Position numbers and translations under genes: made by a program | Shown: positions 37,979-49,280 of the stretch, piece by piece | Layout: each line of letters begins with the position of its first letter | Numbering within the stretch: position 1 is the stretch's first letter | NCBI GenBank assembly: GCA_024516155.1 | Contig: JAJJXM010000125.1 | Location: forward strand, 1 to 52,581 | Reading direction: 5' to 3' | Length of the DNA stretch: 52,581 bases | From: Pyronema omphalodes | Lineage: Eukaryota > Ascomycota > Pezizomycetes > Pezizales > Pyronemataceae | The notes under the pieces: generated by a model | The model's input: the letters and a program-made list of their open reading frames with translations, nothing else | Databases searched by the model: none | Told to the model about the DNA's origin: nothing

Positions 37979-40900
37979 GCTTTCTCTGACTTTTCATCGC
38001 TTGGCCGGAAATAGCCGAGTCCCTCGAGAAACATTTCACACAGTTTGTACCGTCTCGTACTGTGACTGCAGGTGTTGTGGAACCAAGACTCAAGGTAATC
38101 GGAGAGTGAATCTGTGGTTCATTTAGATAAATGCGTCATAATTTGTAAAGAATCCTTACCTGCTGTGGGACTTTGTGGAGTGTTTCGGAGCGTTTGTGCT
38201 TGCTGTGCTCCTGCTTACCGAACGCAAAAAAGGCCCGCTCCCTCTCTTAGCAAGACAGCGGTGAGTCTTGTTTCGAGAAGGAGCGGGCCTTGTATACCTT
38301 GATTCCAGTTCAAAAACATTAAAGAAAACGACAAGTTTCCTTCTTTTGGGCTACAACCAACACGGGCTTTAGCGTCACCACGTATTGGGCTTCTCCCAAG
38401 TTCCCTCAGTTGTGTAAAGGGGGTGCCCCAGTCGGGTAAGGGGTATTTTGCTGGACGGAACGATAACGAGAAAAGAAGGGCGAATAGTGGGTTTATATAG
38501 CCACTGGAGCAAAGACGATGATGCAATCCAAACTCACCACCGGATAACGGTTGTCTACCGTTATTGCGAGAGCCTGCTATTCCCTACGTTATTCAAGATC
38601 TGTTATCGGTGTGACCATATTGCCCGCTTCCCCGAGTGCTGCCAAGTGTGAATATTTTCTTCCTTTTCCCCTTCTGCCGTCTGTTCTAACTAACCGCACT
38701 ACAGAGAAGCATACTAAGATTGTCCCTTTTCTTCTTCCGCCCAAACTCCGGTTGACTTTCTAGAATCCACTGGAACTAGCCCCCATGATGTCCTAATATC
38801 GTAACTCGGTCTAGATAACCTGTTATTATGTAATGCACTCTACATTCCAACGGTGCGGCTGCTTATCCTGTTTTACTTTTGTTTGATCTTCTGACCAACT
38901 TTTCGGCTTTTCAGTTCTCTCCTTTAACCGAGCATGTATTCTTCTAGTTGGTATCTTCTCGTCGATCTCAATACACCATAAGGGATGACGTGTATGCCTG
39001 CTTTCGTTTCTGTTTGTGCTTGATCTCTTTACTAAATTTGCTTCTGTGCTTGATCTTTTTCCTAACTTTGCTTCTCTGCTACTATTACTGGGTCTGCTCA
39101 CTTCTCTTTCTTCTAGCTATCTGACTTTTGATCTCACTACACATGAAGATGCTATGTTGGGTTGTCGGAATAGTCGGCTCCCATGCTCAATTGACTGATC
39201 CAGATGGCAATAATTGCTTCAAAAATATGCAAATAAACCAAAACCCGCCTATCGTGAGCCGGATGCTGACTATGCTACCATTCTAGCGAAAAGAAAGCGA
39301 TTGATTTGGTTACGCAACTGTGTGGTCACTAACTCACTGACACTGTGCATTTTTGTCTCTCATCTTGTCGGAATCGGGAACCATGACATCTCCATGGATG
39401 ATAGACACCCTGCACAAGCACCCGAGTAACCACGATCCCTGTGCGGACCAGTTGAAACCAGTGGAGAGGGAGCAGCCCACCAGCTGCAAATACATACATC
39501 AATAGAAAATTCCGTTACTTTCTGTAAATACATATATCAATAAGCATTCCGTTACTTCTGTAAATACATACATCAATAAGAATTCCGTTACTTTTTCTCT
39601 TCCCTGTCAATACACCCGGCTATCTCGGAGATGTCATTGCTTTGATTCCCTGCAGCACATGTCCTGACTGCACCTAGTAGTGAGTATATACAAATATATC
39701 CACAATGAATATACAAAAACTACATCTACAATACATATCTAAATCACAAATTCCGATCCTCGTGAACCCAACTTGCTTGTGTGCTGGAACCCAACTTGCC
39801 GGTGTGCTCGCAGCCCCTCCCCGACTCGCCGTGTTCGACTCCTCCCATCCCATACGGCATGGTGGAGATTGCATGATGGAGCATGACACTGTGCACTAGT
39901 AGCCTAGTGATTCATCCCTGTCGCTGTCAAGCCATACCCCGGATAGCACTCCTGAGGCGAGTGGGCTGTGTGCAGTCGGGATGAGTGAGGGGGTCGACGA
40001 GGCAGAGGGTCGTTCTGGTAGATGGTTGACGAGGCAGAGGAAGTCGAGGCAGAGAGCGTCGATTAAGCAGAGGGTATCCATGAGCATGCGTGTACTAGTC
40101 ACCCGCTGTCACTCGGGCATGTCATGAATGAATCTACAAGATGAATAAATTTACAGGGTGAGGAATATAGGAGAATAATGATAACTTTAAATACTAATAA
40201 TCGAGTTTGAATATACATAATTTGTTGTGTTTGTGCAGAGGCTGCAATCAAAGGGGTCTTGTAAGACTGCTGTTGCTCGCTGTGACTCTCGCTTGCGTGT
40301 CTAGACAGAGCACTCTCCAATCACGTGAGAACGGGTCTTGTAAGAACACTCTCGCCCGCTGTGGCAGCACCGTCGGTGTATGTAGATCAGTCTCGCTTGC
40401 CTGACTAGACTACATGGCCGGGAGAGCACTCTGGCTCGCTGTGATGCTACACTCAAATAAAATTTCATCCAAACATGTAACGTTTTGATTTAATATCAAG
40501 CATAATTCCCTGTGCATCTTTCTCATTCGAGACTCATTGTAATGTTTTCATTTTTGACCAGTTTGTGTGGTTGCAATAAATCACGTGAGAACGGGTCTTG
40601 CAAGACCACTCTCGCTTGGTGTGACTAGACAGACCACTGTCGCTTGCGTGGCTATACTCGTTGAGACAACACAGTATGTCGTTGCTACACTCAAATAAGT
40701 TGGTCAAAACATGTAACGGTTTGATTGAATATCAAGTATAATTTCTTGTGCATCCTTCTCATTCAGCACGCAATCTAATTCTTTTATTTTTGAACAGTTT
40801 TTGTGTTTGCAATGAATCACGTGAGAACGGAACGGGTCTTGCAAGAACACTGGTCTGCTATGACAGCACCGTCGGTGTATGTGAACCGCTTTCGCTTGCG

Positions 40901-41488
40901 TGACTAGAGCAGACCACTTCCGCTTGCGTGACTAGACCACATAGCTGTGAGAGCCCTCTCGCTTGCTGTGGAAACACCGTAATCGCGTCCCTTTTGTATT
41001 CAGTAGTTGCTACTTGCGAATGAGCTTTATTTTAATCATGTAACTTTTCCTGTCCTAATTATGCGGATCTTTTTGTTTTAATCATGTAAATTCTTTTGTT
41101 GTAATTTGGTAATTCTTCTGTTTTAATTTGGCAATTTTTCTGTTTTAACCAGGTCACTATACATCATTCATTGTGTTGGTGAAGTGAAAGTATGCCTACT
41201 CGCCGGTGGTCGCAGCAAGTATGCCCACTCGCCAGTGTGCCCTCGGGTCGGTTAGCCTGCGTGGAGTAGTCATGCACCGTCACTCGGAACTATCACCCGT
41301 GTATTCAGGTGCTGTCACTCGGAAATGATGTCTGATTGAAATAAATGAATAAACACTGCCAAATAAAGCACCGTTCAAATGGATGAACAAAACTCGCAAA
41401 TCAGTTGTGATTTCAGAGTGTAACCTTTCCATTTAAACATCAAAGATAATGTCTTGTTCGATGCAAGTGGATTCACTGAATGTGGGTG
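37979..41488. repeat. Long tandem repeat, unit 5, no transposon
   Basis: Begins like unit 3 with the same early deletion, has the hairpin at 38232-38289 and the minisatellite at 39487-39594, and runs through three palindrome-rich subrepeats (about 40200-41160). Unlike units 3 and 4 it has no retrotransposon at 40158-40170, so it shows the empty sites of elements A and D. It is more diverged from unit 1 than unit 2 is, and lacks the short open frame found at the end of units 1-4. Confidence 0.88.
38226..38500 (-). ncRNA. Candidate structured non-coding transcription unit, unit 5
   Basis: Same layout: TATA box about 38492-38500, hairpin 38232-38289, T6 at 38226-38231. Hairpin sequence as in unit 3. 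Confidence 0.4.
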
Positions 41489-41773
41489 TAGAGCGTGGTG
41501 ATTATTGGCGAGGGAAAGTAGCTGTTCCAAGCAGAAAAACAAGGACGCAAACTTAAGAGAGGGTAACTATTGTCTACTCTGATTGTGGCCAAGGGCGGAT
41601 GGCCATTCTAACTTCGTGGTGAACAATGACCCAGTTCCAGGCCTCATAGAAAGCCATTCAGATCCAGTGACAGACATGAGCAAGTTTCAGGCCCCACGGA
41701 AGGCAATACAGATCGAGTGACAGACATGAGCAAGTTCTAGATCTCACAGAGTGCCAGCAATTGCGAAAAAATT

Positions 41774-41862
41774 CTTGTTTTGTTGCTTGAGCTGTTTTTC
41801 CTTGTTTTGTTGCTCATGCTGTTTTTCCTTGTTTTATTGCTTGAGCTGGTTTTTCTTGTTTT
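41774..41862. repeat. 27-bp tandem repeat, unit 6
   Basis: About three copies of CTTGTTTTGTTGCTTGAGCT plus TTTTTC, repeated in unit 7 at 44583-44672. The period is a multiple of three, which keeps a Leu/Phe-rich frame open by chance. Confidence 0.8.
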
Positions 41863-42172
41863 CCACCTCTTGTCATTCCTTCATCCGAGGCCCATTTGGC
41901 AGCATGACTCACAATGTGGCATCTCTATGCATCCAGTACTATCTTCCAAGAAGGCCATTCAGATCGAGTGATAAACATGAGCAAGTTTTAGGCCTGGTAG
42001 GGTGCCACCAATTGCGACAATGTACTTGTTCTGTTCCTTTTGCCGTTTGTTCTCATTATCCAGCTCTTTTCATTCCCTGATCTGACGCCTGGTTGCCAGC
42101 AGGACGTACAATGTAGCATCTCTACACATCATGTGATGTCCTTCAGACGCCTGCTTCCGGACATACAATCAG

Positions 42173-42429
42173 GTATATAAACACCCCTTCCGCCCCCTTG
42201 TCCCCTTTCCTTTCTTTCTGTGTCGGCGTTGTATGATATAATATTTTTTGACATATATTCGAAATATTTTACCATATTTTGCGGATCTTTGTTTTTGTTT
42301 TGTTTTGTTTTCTCCTCGCATATCTTTGCTGGGCAATTGTTCTACTTCTTATTCTTATCAAACACTCGATCAGAGTATCCCCACCCACTGGGAATCTGGG
42401 AGAAGACCGAATCTTCCGTAAAGCCCAGA
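42173..42429 (+). promoter_or_regulatory. TATA box and conserved module, unit 6
   Basis: GGTATATAAACACCCC (42172-42187) resembles the minus-strand promoter of units 1-5 (GCTATATAAACCC). About 180 bp later comes one copy of the module (42357-42429). It pairs as ACTC/GAGT (42364-42367 with 42373-42376), CCCA/TGGG, and TCTGGG/CCCAGA (42395-42400 with 42424-42429). No GGCCC hairpin follows, so the unit is either incomplete or a variant. Confidence 0.4.
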
Positions 42430-44346
42430 TAAACTTATATCTTAATTTTCGTTCTGCTTTTCTAATACCCCGCTTCAAGAGAATATGTCGTTCTTTCATA
42501 CCTTCTACTCCATCCGTCTCTTCTTGTTGTTACTGACTCCGCTTCAAGAGTGTATGTCTTCTTTTCGTTGCTCTTCCTTTCATCATGTGATTTCACCCGT
42601 ATTCCGGTTTCCCTTTCCATAATCTTCTTTGTGAGCGTATGTATTCTTCCTGTTGCCACTATTGTTCGATCTCTCCACTAATTTCGCTCCCAGGCTCAAT
42701 TGACTGATCCAGCCTGCAATAGTCTTTGTAGAATATGCAACCCAACTAAAACCTGTCTATCGTCCGCCAGATGATGAGCATGCTACCTGTCTTGCGGAAA
42801 GAAAGCGATTGATTTGGTTACGAGATTGTGTGGTCACTGACTCACTGGCACTGCGCATTTTTGTCTCTCATCTTGTCGGAATCGGAACCATGACATCTCC
42901 ATGCATGACAGACACCCTGCACAAGCACCCGAGTAACCACGATCCCAGTGCGGACCAGTCTAAACCAGTTGCAGAGGGAGAAGCCACCAGCTGCAAATAC
43001 ATACATCAATAGAAAATTCCGTTACTTTCTGTAAATACATATATCAATAAGCATTCCGTTACTTCTGTAAATACATACATCAATAAGAATTCCGTTACTT
43101 TTTCTCTTCCCTGTCAATACACCCGGCTATCTCGGAGATGTCATTGCTTTGATTCCCTGCAGCACATGTCCTGACTGCACCTAGTAGTGAGTATATACAA
43201 ATATATCCACAATGAATATACAAAAACTACATCTACAATACATATCTAAATCACAAATTCCGATCCTCGTGAACCCAACTTGCTTGTGTGCTGGAACCCA
43301 ACTTGCCGGTGTGCTCGCAGCCCCTCCCCGACTCGCCGTGTTCGACTCCTCCCATCCCATACGGCATGGTGGAGATTGCATGATGGAGCATGACACTGTG
43401 CACTAGTAGCCTAGTGATTCATCCCTGTCGCTGTCAAGCCATACCCCGGATAGCACTCCTGAGGCGAGTGGGCTGTGTGCAGTCGGGATGAGTGAGGGGG
43501 TCGACGAGGCAGAGGGTCGTTCTGGTAGATGGTCGACGAGGCAGAGGAAGTCGAGGCAGAGAGCGTCGATTAAGCAGAGGGTATCCATGAGCATGCGTGT
43601 ACTAGTCACCCGCTGTCACTCGGGCATGTCATGAATGAATCTACAAGATGAATAAATTTACAGGGTGAGGAATATAGGAGAATAATGATAACTTTAAATA
43701 CTAATAATTGAGTTTGAATATACATAATTTGTTGTGTTTGTGCAGAGGCTGCAATCAAAGGGGTCTTGCAAGACCGCTGTTGCTCACTGTGACTCCTGCT
43801 GTGACAACACCGTCGGTGTATGTGCCTGACTAGACCACATAGCTGCGCGAGCACTCTGGCTTGCTGTGCCAACACCGTAGGTGTGTCCCTTTTGTATTCA
43901 GTTGCTGCTACTTGCGAAGGACCGTTTTATGTAACTTTTTGTGTTTTAATTATATGTTTGTAAATTCTTTTGTTTTGATTTGTTAATTTTTCTGTTTTAA
44001 TTAGCTCACTATACATAATTCGTTGTGTTTGTGCAGTATGCCTACCCGCAAGTGGTCGCAGTTGATCAGTGCGGGTATGATGCCCACTCGCCAGTGTGCC
44101 CTCGGGTCGGTTAGCCTGTGTGGAGTAGTCATGCACTGTCACTCGAAATTGTCACCCGTGTATTCAGGTGCTGTCACTCGGAAATGATGTCTGATTGAGA
44201 TAAATGAATAAACACTCCCGAATACAGTATGGTTCAAATGGATGAATAAAACTCGCGAATCAATTCTGATTTAATAATGTAACTTTTTTATTTGAATATC
44301 CAACATCATGTCTTGTTTCTTACGAGCGTCTTGACTGAATGTGGGT

Positions 44347-45840
44347 GCAGAGTGTGGTGATTATTGGCGAGGGAAAGTAGCTGTTCCAAGCAGAAAAACA
44401 AGGACGCAAACTTAAGAGAGGGTAACTATTGTCTACTCTGATTGTGGCCAAGGGCGGATGGCCATTCTAGCTTCGTGGTGAACAATGACCCAGTTCCAGG
44501 CCTCATAGAAAGCCATTCAGATCCAGTGACAGACATGAGCAAGTTCCAGATCTCACAGAGTGCCAGCAATCGCGAAAAAATTCTTGTTTTGTTGCTTGAG
44601 CTGTTTTTCCTTGTTTTGTTGCTCATGCTGTTTTTCCTTGTTTTATTGCTTGAGCTGTTTTTTCTTGTTTTCCACCTCTTGTCATTCCTTCATCCGAGGC
44701 CCATTTGGCAGCATGACTCACAATGTGGCATCTCTATGCATTCAGTACTATCTTCCAAGAAGGCCATTCAGATCGAGTGATAAACATGAGCAAGTTTTAG
44801 GCCTGGCAGGGTGCCACCAATTGCGACAATGTACTTGTTCTGCTTCTTTTGCCGTTTGTTCTCATTATCCAGCTCTTTTCATTCCCTGATCTGACGCCTG
44901 GTTGCCAGCAGGACGTACAATGTAGCATCTCTACACATCATGTGATGTCCTTCAGACGCCTGCTTCCGGACATACAATCAGCTATATAAACACCCCTTCC
45001 GCCCCCTTGTCCCCTTTCCTTTCTTTCTGTGTCGGCGTTGTATGATATAATATTTTTTGACATATATTCGAAATATTTTACCATATTTTGCGGATCTTTG
45101 TTTTTTGTTTTCTCCTCGCATTTATTTGCTGGGCACTTATTTTACTCCTTATTCTTATCAAACACTCGATCAGAGTATCCCCACTCACTGGGAATCTGGG
45201 AGAAGACCGAATCTTCCGTAAAGCCCAGATAAACTTATATCTTATTTTCGTTCTGCTTTTCTAATACCCCGCTTCAAAAGAATATGTCGTTCTTTCATAC
45301 CTTCTACTCCATCCGTCTCTTCTTTTTGTTACTGACTCCGCTCTACGCATTTTTGTCTCTCATCTTGTCGGAATCGGAACCATGACGTCTCCATGCATGA
45401 CAGACACCCTGCACAAGCACCCGAGTAACCACGATCCCAGTGCGGACCAGTCTAAACCAGTTGCAGAGGGAGAAGCCACCAGCTGCAAATACATACATCA
45501 ATAGAAAATTCCGTTACTTTCTGTAAATACATATATCAATAAGCATTCCGTTACTTTCTGTAAATACATACATCAATAAGAATTCCGTTACTTTTTCTCT
45601 TCCCTGTCAATACACCCGGGTATCTCGGAGATGTCATTGCTTTGATTCCCTGCAGCACATGTCCTCACTGCACCTAGTAGTGAGTATATACAAATATATC
45701 CACAATGAATATACAAAAACTACATCTACAATACATATCTAGATGACAAATTCCATCCTCGGGAACCCAACTTGCCTGTGTGCTCGAACCCAACTTGCCG
45801 GTGTGCTCGCAGCCCCCTCCCTGACTCGCCGTGCAGGACT
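44347..45840. repeat. Variant tandem repeat, unit 7, truncated
   Basis: Repeats the variant front of unit 6, starting with GTGGTGATTATTGGCGAGGG at about 44353, with a 27-bp array (44583-44672), a TATA box (44984-44990) and a module (45157-45229). A deletion near 45343 removes about 500 bp relative to unit 6, and it then enters the standard body (minisatellite 45486-45594). Similarity stops near 45.84-45.93 kb in unrelated sequence, which I take as the right margin of the array. Confidence 0.83.
44983..45229 (+). promoter_or_regulatory. TATA box and conserved module, unit 7
   Basis: CTATATAAACACCCC at 44982-44996 and module at 45157-45229, as in unit 6. The middle stem loop changes from CCCAC to CTCAC while the CCCA/TGGG arms are kept. 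Confidence 0.4.
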
Positions 45841-46740
45841 CCTCTCAACACAGACGGCGTGTATGAGATTGCATAACGGAGGATGACAATTTGTTCTCGT
45901 ACTAGTTATGCAATCAAACAGCAGGATTGGGGTTGGAAAGAACTGTGGAGAATTAGGGTTCGAAAGCATTGTGAAGACAAACATAAGATATCCGCGTTCG
46001 TCCTGAAGATAGCATTGATTGTTGGGTGACACGTACAGAGGAAAGAGGAAAGATGGTGGAAGAATTGGTTTGGATTTTATTTTGTAGAATATCAACAATC
46101 CGCGTGGGTGTTGATGGGGTCCAAACTTGTCACTCGAAGTAGGAAACTCGGAATTCCTCCAGCAATTCACCCTATTCCAGCCAGGATAATCGACAACCAC
46201 CACGTAAGATACAGTTACAATTCATTTGTGTCTTGCATTATTGCTTTCATACCCGTTGACAAAATATCAATACGCTACGCCATGAATTCGCATACAAAAT
46301 CTCCGCGCCTATATCGGAGATGAAATTGATTGATACGTGATGACCCATACCATCCGAAAGCAGTGTGAGAATTCACCAGTGACAATTTGAGACCGGATTT
46401 ACCAATACACTCTACGCACCAAAGTAAAGGGAATAGACACTGCAAGCAAGTGAGTAGGGAAATCTCTTCCACGGATAGGGGGTGCAGGAGTTTGGGAATG
46501 ACTCACGTACAGAGGGAAGATGGAAGAAGGATTGAAGCCCACGCAATTCCCAGATGCACAGCAGGTACGAAGAAAACATCACGCTATAGATCCAACTTGA
46601 TTCGACGTATTTAGTATACCGCAGGCAATGCCGTGGCCCATAGTATCAGCAGATCATGTAATCAGGACGCAGACCCTCGAAAAAGCAAAGATTGAAACAG
46701 CGGGCACAGGAACACAATACCCTCCGTGTCAAAATGTTGG
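45841..46740. other. Non-repeated sequence right of the array
   Basis: No gene, RNA gene or repeat recognised. The open frames here are short, and the longest (154 codons, minus, 45739-46203) crosses the junction with unit 7. Base composition resembles the surrounding non-coding DNA. Confidence 0.6.
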
Positions 46741-46948
46741 AAACTTGGCATATCCATGCAGCTGAATCGGAAAAAGCAGTTCCGAAGTCGTGAATATATA
46801 TTCCCTACGTTCACCCCTTCATCGTGTACTACCATATCCCGCCATATTCAGCCATATTCAGCCATATATCTATCATACCATTTACTGTTGCCATCTATTT
46901 GCCATTTACTGTTGCCATATAGTTTCTATTTACTTGCGTTGCTTTTTC

Positions 46949-47546
46949 ATCAAACACTCGATTGTGTTGCGAGTATCCCCAATTGGCCGATGGAAGATTG
47001 GGAACTTGGAGAAGCCCAGTGTTGTCAGGTTAAAGCCAAGATTTTCTTTTTTTCGTGCTGTTTATTTACTGTTTACTTTGTTTGTACTTGCGTTGCTTTT
47101 TTGACCAAACACTCGATTCAGTTGCGAGTATCCCCAATTTCACAGTGCCAAATCGAACGATGGGAACTTGGAGAAGCCCAGCGTTTTCTGGTTAAAGCCA
47201 AGATTTGTTATTTACTTGCTGTTTATTTGCTGTTTACTTTGTTTTGCTTTGTACTTGCGTTGTTTTTTTCATCAAACACTCGATTCAGTTGCGAGTATCC
47301 CCAATTGGCCGATGGAAGATTGGGAACTTGGAGAAGCCCGCGTTTTCTGGTTAAAGCCAAGATTTGCTATTTACTTGTTGTTTGTTTTCTATTTGCTTTG
47401 TTTGTTTTGTACTTGCGTTGTTTGTTTTGTACTTGCGTTGTTTTTTTATCAAACTCTCGATTAAGTTGCGAGTATCCCCAATTGCACGGTTGCGCATCGG
47501 ACGATGGGAATTTGGAGAAGCCCAGCATTGACTGGTTAAAGCCAAA
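46949..47546 (+). repeat. Four tandem copies of the hairpin-forming module
   Basis: Copies start ATCAAACACTCGAT (second ACCAAAC, fourth ATCAAACTCTCGAT) and end at TTAAAGCCAAG or TTAAAGCCAAA, with periods of 155, 167 and 177 bp. The core modules of 91-99 bp are conserved while the T-rich spacers vary. Each copy can form ACTCG/CGAGT, CCCA/TGGG and CTTGG/CCAAG stems, with an inner CCAG/CTGG helix in copies 2 and 4. Confidence 0.8.
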
Positions 47547-47613
47547 ACACTTTTGCTATATATCTGTGATGCATCTCGACACCCAATGGACTTTTAATTC
47601 TGGTAGTATATTT

Positions 47614-47666
47614 GGCCCACTTTTCTGCTCTGACCTTAGCGGTTGGCAGAGAAGTGGGCCTTTTTT
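47614..47666 (+). terminator. 15-bp hairpin plus T6
   Basis: Arms 47614-47628 and 47646-47660 (GGCCCACTTTTCTGC with GCAGAGAAGTGGGCC, one G-T wobble) with a 17-nt loop, then TTTTTT. It occupies the same position as the hairpin of units 1-5 but has a different, still self-complementary stem. Confidence 0.55.
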
Positions 47667-47679
47667 GCGTTAGGTCACT

Positions 47680-49010
47680 TCAGGTGGCGTTGGCATAGTG
47701 CATCTAAGTCTCATAATACCCTGTGCATTGCAACTTGACCGATACGCATTACGAAGAAGAGTTTTATCGATTACCGACCTCTTTCAAGTGTACCGGTGGA
47801 CTGAACTAGCCCTCGATGAAAATCGGAACGAGTGATAGATCATGCCTAGTACTGACTCAACGCGTGAAACCGAAGTGATTGAACCATTTTGAGGCATGTC
47901 TGCTCTGTTCTCCTCGCTTCTCTCTCGCTTCTCTTCTTTTCTTTATCATCTCCACCACTTCCGGGTCTACAATACACCTTGACTACGCCTTTACTTCTTC
48001 CGCAGCTTCTCCTTGACTCCACCTTTTCCTTATCCTCTACTTCCTCCCTATCTTTGTCTTCTGTCCTCTCCTCTCAACACATACATTTATCTCGATGCGA
48101 TATCAGTAAAACATCCCATGACATCTCCGGGCGAAACCTTCCAACCGTCAATACTCAGGCAAACTGAACTCTGTACTCGATTCACAAACGCTGACTGACG
48201 CGATTTTAGTGAAATTCTTGCGAGGAAAACAAATGGATGCAGTCCCTTGAACCTTTCAGATCGATACAAAACTACCTCGGAATAGAAGTTCTATTGATTG
48301 CTATAAAGAGGAAAAGGATGACAACTTCCTCCGGAAGCCGTATACCTCACAACACCAGATGTTGCTTGTATCCTTCTACGGCTTTCCTAGCAAAACTTGT
48401 CACTCATTTTGCGCTGCTTTACCAGACTATAGGCGTATATCCTCGAGAAAAATGTTTGAATATAGATTCTACACCTCATTTCACCCCAGGCGCGCAGGCT
48501 GGCGTACACGACCGGCCAATTACCTTGACCGCTCACAGTGTCCAATCCACTTTGCGCTTTACATAAGGGACCGCATTTGTCTAGTGCGCGCTTTTCTAAA
48601 TAATTATAATCTCCAGTTCTGTGTAACAACCTGTAATGGAAAAGATCAGCGAACCAGGGTGTGATGGCCAATGGTGGTTTTGTACCGCGAACGAAAACCT
48701 GGCACTAGAAGCACCTCTGATGCATCTCTGATGCATCTCGGCAACCTTCGCAACCACGCCAGGTTACCCGGATCGTGCAGTAGCCAATCGGTATTGCAAC
48801 GAAGCGAGGTGGGAACTGCGCAGTCGCCGAAAACCTGTTTTTGAGGTCGATGGCATTCTAAATGTTTCTAGCACTTACTGTGACAGACATCGCAATTCTG
48901 CTTGGGAAAGTAGCAGGGCGCTCGCATTGCAGTTGGCGTCTATAAAATAAGACGATTCCCACCGTCCATTTTGAATCCTGTAGCCACTGCTTGATGCGAC
49001 TGCCGTATTA
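47680..49010. other. Non-coding stretch with no recognised gene
   Basis: Only short overlapping frames. A polypyrimidine stretch lies at about 47910-48080. A duplicated CTGATGCATCT occurs at 48717-48739. Nothing identifiable as a gene or RNA. Confidence 0.55.
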
Positions 49011-49018
49011 AAAAAAAA

Positions 49019-49181
49019 AGGTGAGTTTTTACCTATGGTAACATGCTTTCCAATGCTTCTTCTTGAAAACAATGAACTGACGAGCAGTAGCATGTGAAAC
49101 AGAACAGTAACAGGTAAAAAGGTGAGTTCACCCGTATTAAACATACTTTTCCCGCTGCTTTTTCTGAACTACAATGAAATT
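49019..49181. repeat. Diverged tandem duplication of about 100 bp
   Basis: AAGGTGAGTT...AACAT(G/A)CTTT...ACAATGAA occurs at about 49018-49076 and again at about 49120-49179 with many changes. GTGAGT also resembles a splice donor, but no exon structure is visible. Confidence 0.55.
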
Positions 49182-49280
49182 TATCTAACATTTCAGGCCA
49201 GAAACATTGCCGATGGGGGCTGGAGGGAAGCTCTTGGAAGGAAACATTCTCAGTGGGTTTGTATATTTTCTTAGTCTTGC

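Larger units (their letters stand above)
41489..44346. repeat. Variant tandem repeat, unit 6 (about 2.86 kb)
   Basis: The first 1.3 kb (41489-42800) is a different version of the unit front. It contains a 27-bp CTTGTTTTGTTGCTTGAGCT-type array (41774-41862), a TATA box (42173-42180) and the module described at 42357-42429. From about 42800 it rejoins the standard unit, with the minisatellite at 42994-43101 and the empty element-A site at about 43664. It matches unit 7 closely over the variant front. Confidence 0.85.
46794..47666 (+). ncRNA. Candidate structured non-coding transcription unit with four modules
   Basis: A TATATATT site (46794-46801) and CCATATT repeats lead into four tandem modules (46949-47040, 47104-47202, 47271-47361, 47448-47546) separated by T-rich spacers. 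A second TATA-like CTATATATCT (47557-47566) follows, then a 15-bp-stem hairpin (47614-47660), then T6 and GCGTT (47661-47670). The order of module, TTTAAT, GTATA, GGCCC hairpin and TTTTTTGCGTT is shared with the minus strand of units 1-5, although the stem sequences differ. A frame of about 300 codons is open here, but it begins at GTG and reads the modules in different frames, so I do not call a protein. Confidence 0.42.

Noticed and set aside
45739..46203. 154-codon minus-strand frame
   Set aside because: It spans the junction between repeat unit 7 and unrelated sequence, with no motifs. Chance frame.
46726..47673. 315-codon plus-strand frame over the four modules
   Set aside because: It begins at GTG, the module periods (155, 167, 177 bp) place the copies in different frames so the peptide does not repeat, and conservation follows stems and not codons. 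Kept only as the candidate RNA unit.
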